In this document: positions 8,195 through 12,025 of the stretch, piece by piece
Layout of the letters: the number at the start of each line of letters is the position of its first letter
Position numbering within the stretch: the first letter of the stretch is position 1
NCBI GenBank assembly: GCA_028565635.1
Contig: JAOXYB010047236.1
Span: 1 to 12,025 of the forward strand
Length of the DNA stretch: 12,025 nt
Source of the DNA: Phoronis ovalis
Lineage: Eukaryota > Phoronida > Phoronidae
Direction of reading: 5' to 3'
Made by a program: the position numbers and the translations under genes
The notes under the pieces: model-generated
Seen by the model: only the letters and a program-made list of their open reading frames with translations
Database searches by the model: none
Told to the model about the DNA's origin: nothing

Positions 8195-8518
8195 CTATCC
8201 CACTCTATTCTCTTGAACTACTGATGTTTCCTCTAAGCTATCATCTGTAGTTGATGCTTTAGTTGCCATCAGATCAGTTTTAATGACATTATCAACAGTG
8301 CTTGTTGAATTATCATCAGATGTGGAAACTTGGCTTTCTAAGTGATTGGTCGTTTGGACGTTATTGTCTTTTGTTTTTTCGCTTTCTTGTTCCAATAGAT
8401 GTTGTTCTTTCTTCAACAACTCAATCTTTCTATATGCTTGTCCTGTTCCGGTTTCGGCGGTGATAGGAAAATCTGTCATTTTCTCCGAGAAGTGGTGCAG
8501 GTGTAGAGTTTGGAGCCA
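8195..8518 (-). CDS. Candidate 3'-terminal coding exon, charged Ser/Thr/Asp-rich tail, unknown protein
   Basis: The frame is open from at least 8656 down to a stop at 8195-8197. A strong acceptor with branch-like CTTAAC, pyrimidine-containing tract and TTCCAG lies just above 8518, so I take the exon to start there (phase 0, 107 codons). The peptide begins WLQTLHLHHFSEKMTDF, then a Lys/Glu helix-forming stretch (YRKIELLKKEQHLLEQESEK) and an acidic Ser/Thr/Asp-rich end (STSDDNSTST, TTDDSLEETS). This composition is unlike random AT-rich sequence. If instead the ATG at 8654-8656 is used, the product is 153 residues with a hydrophobic segment at about 22-47. I do not recognise the family. The frame joins in phase with the candidate exon at 9465-9569. 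Confidence 0.5.
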   Translation of the reverse strand, partial: WLQTLHLHHFSEKMTDFPITAETGTGQAYRKIELLKKEQHLLEQESEKTKDNNVQTTNHLESQVSTSDDNSTSTVDNVIKTDLMATKASTTDDSLEETSVVQENRVG

Positions 8519-9464
8519 CTGGAACATACTGATAAAGGTTAAGAAACACAACAGATGAAACTTCAAAATATTTATTACTGACAGCATGGTAACCATATTA
8601 CAATACCACAGCATGAACATGCTTTGACCGAGATGTTCTACAGCTGTGCATTTCAATCAAAACCTCTCAAATAACAAATGGCAGAATTTAAAGGACTGGT
8701 TTCAATTAACACTTCTTGAGCGTATAATTAAACAGCAAATGAAGAATAATTTTTATGGGTTTATATTGGCTCCCTTTATATATCACACTTAAAATCCTAG
8801 ATTCACCTCTGAAATTCATGATCACGCAACCAGTGGTAACAGACTTGCCATGTAGTTAATTAGTGTTCTTATTATGTCTAAGAAATGAATTCTGCGAATT
8901 TTGACAAAATCTTGATTTATAGTAGCTACCTATAGGGACATTTATAGTAGGGACATTAAAACTTGTTTTTTCCGACAAGACAATATAATTATGTCAGACA
9001 ATAAAAAAATACTGAGAAAAACAGAAGATTTGAATGTAATAAATTTTAGGTCTTGATAAATTCTATTATTCCAAATTCTTGATATATTTTACATACATAT
9101 CTTAGACCAAATGTTTACCAGGTTGAACTTTATTTTCATTTCTGTCTACTTTTTTATTAAGCAATACCAATTAATAATTATATTAATTTCCTTCTTTTTA
9201 ACCACTCTACCACCAGATCAAGTGTTACTCCTCCTAGAATATTTTCTAAAATTTTACATTTTTAATGCATTCATTTCCTTTTTTTACTTGTAAATTAACC
9301 AAATGATGCGTACAAATAATGACATTTACATGTTAAACTTTGCTATAGGTCTTCCCATTTTTCATGCACAAAACCCTAATAGGTATAATTTTTAAATATT
9401 GTAGAAATTTGTTATTATATTTACAGCTATGGAAAATTAATTAAAATGTAAGTAATGTACTTAC
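8519..9464 (-). other. Putative intron of the unknown minus-strand gene
   Basis: Bounded by GTAAGT at its upper end and TTCCAG at its lower end. Contains a small direct repeat (TTTATAGTAG, 22 bp apart, around 8917-8950) and long T-rich runs near 9140-9290. No other coding exon was seen. Confidence 0.3.
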
Positions 9465-9569
9465 GAACCTCTTTAACAGTCTTGCTCTCAATTTTGAGAT
9501 TAGTTTTGGTAAGCCGTAATCACACAAAGTAATCAAGGTAATGGCTAATACGGGGAGTATCTTAGAAGA
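9465..9569 (-). CDS. Candidate internal exon encoding a membrane segment
   Basis: 35 codons between an acceptor ..AATTTCAAG and an excellent donor TTC|GTAAGT, phase 0 at both ends. The peptide is SSKILPVLAITLITLCDYGL followed by a basic PKLISKLRARLLKRF: a transmembrane helix with a positively charged inner flank. In-phase splicing across 946 bp reaches the exon at 8518, which would put the charged tail on the cytoplasmic side. There is no in-frame Met before an upstream stop, so earlier exons would be needed; I could not find them before 10245, and they could lie beyond, with the GPCR nested in an intron. No family recognised. Confidence 0.35.
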
Positions 9570-10245
9570 CTTGAAATTTTGATCAATATTTTAATCCGTG
9601 ACAAGAGATGGAACGCACTGGACTACCATTATTACTCGTACACACTGTTAACACGACTCAATTACTTCGATAAATGATGGATAAGGTGTCTGCAGGTAGA
9701 AAGTGACCTGTTTAACACTGTTATTACAATCATAGTAACCTATCTGTCATAGTTATCAACTTCCTCATTGACAACTGAGAAATCGTGAATGCAAGCTACA
9801 TTAAAGCACAGGGTCAAACAGTGCAGACCAATCAAAACACAGGTTTATAAGAAAATTCTAGTGGCCACTTGGAGGAGATGCACTTCCGTAGTCTGTTAAA
9901 TCCATGCTTACTGTCTACAAAAGGATTTTTTAAAAGGACATATGCCAACTATACGAGGAATCAAGAAAACATACAACCTATCGGCTCCATAGGAAAGAAT
10001 AATAAAAATTAAAACTAATTATACTTAAAGTAACTTAAGGCAGGCTGAGAAAATAGAAAAAGATAGAAGCTAGCCAGTTTAAAAACATTGACTGTCTCAG
10101 TGTTTCGTGATTCCAGTGGTATGAAGAAATGTTCAGCCAAGCAAATGTTAATGTGAGGTTTGCACAATGAAATACTAGCACAACTCACATTAAGTTATCT
10201 CACACATACAATTGAGGTTCCACTATTTATAATTACCCAGTTAAA
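9570..10245. other. Upstream region of the GPCR gene
   Basis: No supported coding exon. TATTTATAATTACC at about 10224-10238 is TATA-like but lies too close to the start codon to be the core promoter of an mRNA with a normal 5' UTR. Promoter position is not determinable by eye. Confidence 0.4.
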
Positions 10246-11217
10246 ATGAATAATCAACTGACCCATACCAACATGACTCTGGCGTCAAGCAACAAGTTTG
10301 AGGAATACACAGAACGTCTGAGGAGTGGATTTGTCATAACTGATATAATCCTCGCTGTTCTTATTACTATTTCAAATGTGATAGTTTTAATCATATTTTA
10401 CAAACATAAATACACCATGAAACCATCGTATGTGTTTATTCTATTTTTAACGATATTTGACTTGGTGAAAGGATCATTCGCAATTCCGTTTAACATTCTT
10501 TACTATTATTTAAACTTGGAAGTGGACAACATCAAACTCTGTATAATGATACATTTCTGCAGCGTGCAAACCCATGTACTGTCAAACACAACGCAAACTC
10601 TGATTTCAATCGACCGATTCATCGCTACTTGGTTCCCAATAAAATATCAAAAGAGTATCAAGAAATCAACGTTCGCGATTATAACCGTAGTAACAGGACT
10701 GGTATTTTCAATCCCCGTGTACATCTTGCAGGACATACTCCTGCGAACCAAAACAACGTGTAGCCCCCATCACCGGGTGTGGACAATGGTTGTGACAAGC
10801 ATTGACATCGTGCTGCCCTTGGTTACCAGTTATGCGTGTTACTCTTTGATTCTTTACAAGGTTATAAAACGGAAAAAGCAAATCACCGGTGCCTGGGGGC
10901 ACAATATCCCGCAACAAATCCAACCATTAGTAAAACAAGAGAAAAGATTGACCAAAATGACATTTCTGATACTTGGAACATTCACCGTGTGTTTATTGCC
11001 GATGGTGATCACAACGTCTATCACTGACAGAAAAAATAATTTTACGTTACTGTTTTTTAGACACTTAGCTATACGAATATCAATCATGAACTCTTTGTTA
11101 AATCCATTGATATATGCTTTTATGTTAAAAGATGTTAAACAAGAGATTGCTAATATAAGGAGGAGGTTGAAATGCTCCCACACATCAGTCATCAACGGAA
11201 CTTTCACTAATAACTAG
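10246..11217 (+). CDS. Rhodopsin-like (class A) G-protein-coupled receptor, intronless
   Basis: Complete 323-residue seven-helix receptor in the plasma membrane. The ATG is the first after an in-frame TGA at 10213-10215 and has A at -3. Helices lie at about 29-53, 60-88, 98-130, 142-161, 180-206, 238-260 and 268-293. Class A landmarks: Asn44 (TM1), Asp72 (TM2), Cys99 and Cys172 for the TM3-ECL2 disulfide, DRF at 123-125 in the DRY position, Pro191 (TM5), FTVCLLP at 246-252 (TM6), and NPLIY at 286-290 followed by an amphipathic helix 8 and Cys310 as a possible palmitoyl site. N9-M-T is a glycosylation sequon in the extracellular N-terminus. There is no Asp at 3.32 (Ser106) and no Lys at 7.43 (Ile280), arguing against an amine receptor and an opsin. 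TM4 lacks the usual Trp, and the TM6 toggle Trp is Leu250. A peptide or orphan receptor of an invertebrate-expanded group is the likeliest class; the ligand is unknown. Confidence 0.93.
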   Translation: MNNQLTHTNMTLASSNKFEEYTERLRSGFVITDIILAVLITISNVIVLIIFYKHKYTMKPSYVFILFLTIFDLVKGSFAIPFNILYYYLNLEVDNIKLCIMIHFCSVQTHVLSNTTQTLISIDRFIATWFPIKYQKSIKKSTFAIITVVTGLVFSIPVYILQDILLRTKTTCSPHHRVWTMVVTSIDIVLPLVTSYACYSLILYKVIKRKKQITGAWGHNIPQQIQPLVKQEKRLTKMTFLILGTFTVCLLPMVITTSITDRKNNFTLLFFRHLAIRISIMNSLLNPLIYAFMLKDVKQEIANIRRRLKCSHTSVINGTFTNN

Positions 11218-11334
11218 AAACAATGATTTCAAGCTGTGACACTTCGCATTATCTTGACAGCTGCAGCAAAATTGCAAAAGCAAAGAAAAGTTTCTAAACA
11301 GAACAGAAGGGCAGGCAACTGAAAAAAATGCGGA

Positions 11335-11480
11335 AATAAATGAGATTAGAAGACTGTCAAAATGTTACTGCATGGACCAAGTACACCATTGCACTACATA
11401 CGAATATAGTACCACCATATTAACACATATTTTTTCTTTTTTGGGGGTGTGACATTTTAATTTTGTTACTTCTGAATAAA
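11335..11480 (+). promoter_or_regulatory. Polyadenylation signals after the GPCR
   Basis: AATAAA at 11335-11340 and again at 11475-11480, 118 and 258 nt past the stop codon. The second is followed closely by A-rich and T-rich sequence. Either could end the transcript. Confidence 0.45.
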
Positions 11481-11726
11481 GTAAAAAAACTCCAGAGATT
11501 ACTAAAATTTTTTTACAAATCAGAATTTGAATTCACGACTTATTGCCACTGGAATAGTGCAATTCATAGGTAGATTCTGTTCTAACGCGATGTACTCAAA
11601 ATCAGTATGGTCAAGACTGCACGAAAAATGAACTGGTAGTGTAGGAAAGGTTGTACACTTGCATCATAAGCCATATTAGTTTTGGGAATGTTGCTCTAGT
11701 TCACATTTGCATGAACATTGACATTA
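11481..11726. other. Intergenic spacer before the satellite
   Basis: No ORF, RNA gene or repeat visible between the last AATAAA of the GPCR and the first satellite monomer. Confidence 0.5.
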
Positions 11727-12025
11727 AAATACTATTGTATGAGACTAGAATACTACTGTATGAGGCTAGAATACTTCTGTACAGGATTAAGATAACACTA
11801 CAAAAAACTTGAATACTGCTGTATGAGATTAGAAGAATACCATTGTATGAGACTAGAATACAACTGTACGACATTAGAAGAATGCTATATGAGATTAGAA
11901 TACTATTGTATGAGACTAGAATACAACTGTACGACATTAGAAGAATGTTATATGAGATTAGAATACTATTGTATGAGACTAGAATACAACTGTACGACAT
12001 TAGAAGAATGTTATATGAGATTAGA
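11727..12025. repeat. 21-bp satellite with 63-bp higher-order units, running off the window edge
   Basis: Fourteen consecutive monomers of about 21 bp resembling GAATACTATTGTATGAGACT. The proximal five (11727-11831) are diverged, one strongly (11790-11810). From 11832 the monomers follow a fixed order of three types: GAATACTATTGTATGAG.., GAATACAACTGTACGAC.., GAAGAATGTTATATGAG... The 63-bp unit occurs at 11898-11960 and 11961-12023 with a single base difference, preceded by a slightly altered copy (11832-11897, with a 3-bp insertion). Because 21 is a multiple of three, the minus strand stays open as a heptapeptide repeat; I regard this as a by-product. Confidence 0.93.

Noticed and set aside
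8346-8558. 70-codon plus-strand frame opposite the unknown minus-strand exon
   Set aside because: Cys/Ser/Phe-rich antisense shadow of the Lys/Glu-rich coding stretch.
8917-8950. Direct repeat TTTATAGTAG with GGGACATT
   Set aside because: Two short copies only; too little to define an element.
9111-9293. 60-codon plus-strand frame rich in Phe, Leu and Ile
   Set aside because: T-rich DNA gives hydrophobic codons by composition; no loop residues, motifs or start context support a membrane protein.
10708-11207. Three overlapping frames on both strands inside the GPCR
   Set aside because: They are other-frame readings of a clear seven-helix receptor.
11701-12000. 99-codon minus-strand frame with repeating SYSCILV/SYNSILI heptapeptides
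   Set aside because: It is the translation of the 21-bp satellite; the frame stays open only because the period is a multiple of three, and the strand and frame show no other coding sign.

Overview
The window looks like nuclear DNA from an AT-rich invertebrate, most likely a marine lophotrochozoan such as a mollusc. This rests on three things: spliced genes with canonical GT/AG borders and AATAAA signals, a polysaccharide lyase family 14 (PL14, alginate-lyase type) gene of the kind known from seaweed-grazing molluscs, and a single-exon rhodopsin-like GPCR. There are no bacterial gene clusters, Shine-Dalgarno sites or RNA genes that I can recognise. The species assignment is inference.

Layout. 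Positions 1-1476 are non-coding except for a degenerate copy of a roughly 210-bp repeat (about 438-690), which runs into a 51-codon ORF. Positions 1606-4695, minus strand, hold a PL14 gene: four exons (1606-1779, 2294-2434, 3135-3409, 3968-4114 or slightly longer) whose phases fit, plus a probable signal-peptide exon (about 4634-4695). Joined, they give about 274 residues with all expected active-site residues. The start of this gene lies in one arm of a large inverted repeat (4680-4890 against 5311-5523). The opposite arm carries the same start-codon block pointing the other way, so the promoter and first exon seem to have been duplicated head to head. A MITE-like element lies at 6084-6287. 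Positions 6290-8190 appear empty.

Positions 8195-9569, minus strand, hold two phase-compatible candidate exons of an unrecognised gene: one encodes a membrane segment with a basic flank, the other a charged Ser/Thr/Asp-rich C-terminus. At 10246-11217, plus strand, is a complete intronless class A GPCR of 323 residues. The window ends inside a 21-bp tandem satellite (about 11727-12025) that is organised into 63-bp higher-order units and probably continues beyond the edge.

The genes do not form an obvious pathway. The lyase would be a secreted digestive or wall-degrading enzyme, the GPCR a signalling receptor, and the third gene an unknown membrane protein. The part most worth a second look is the triplicated '5' region plus start codon' repeat around the lyase gene.
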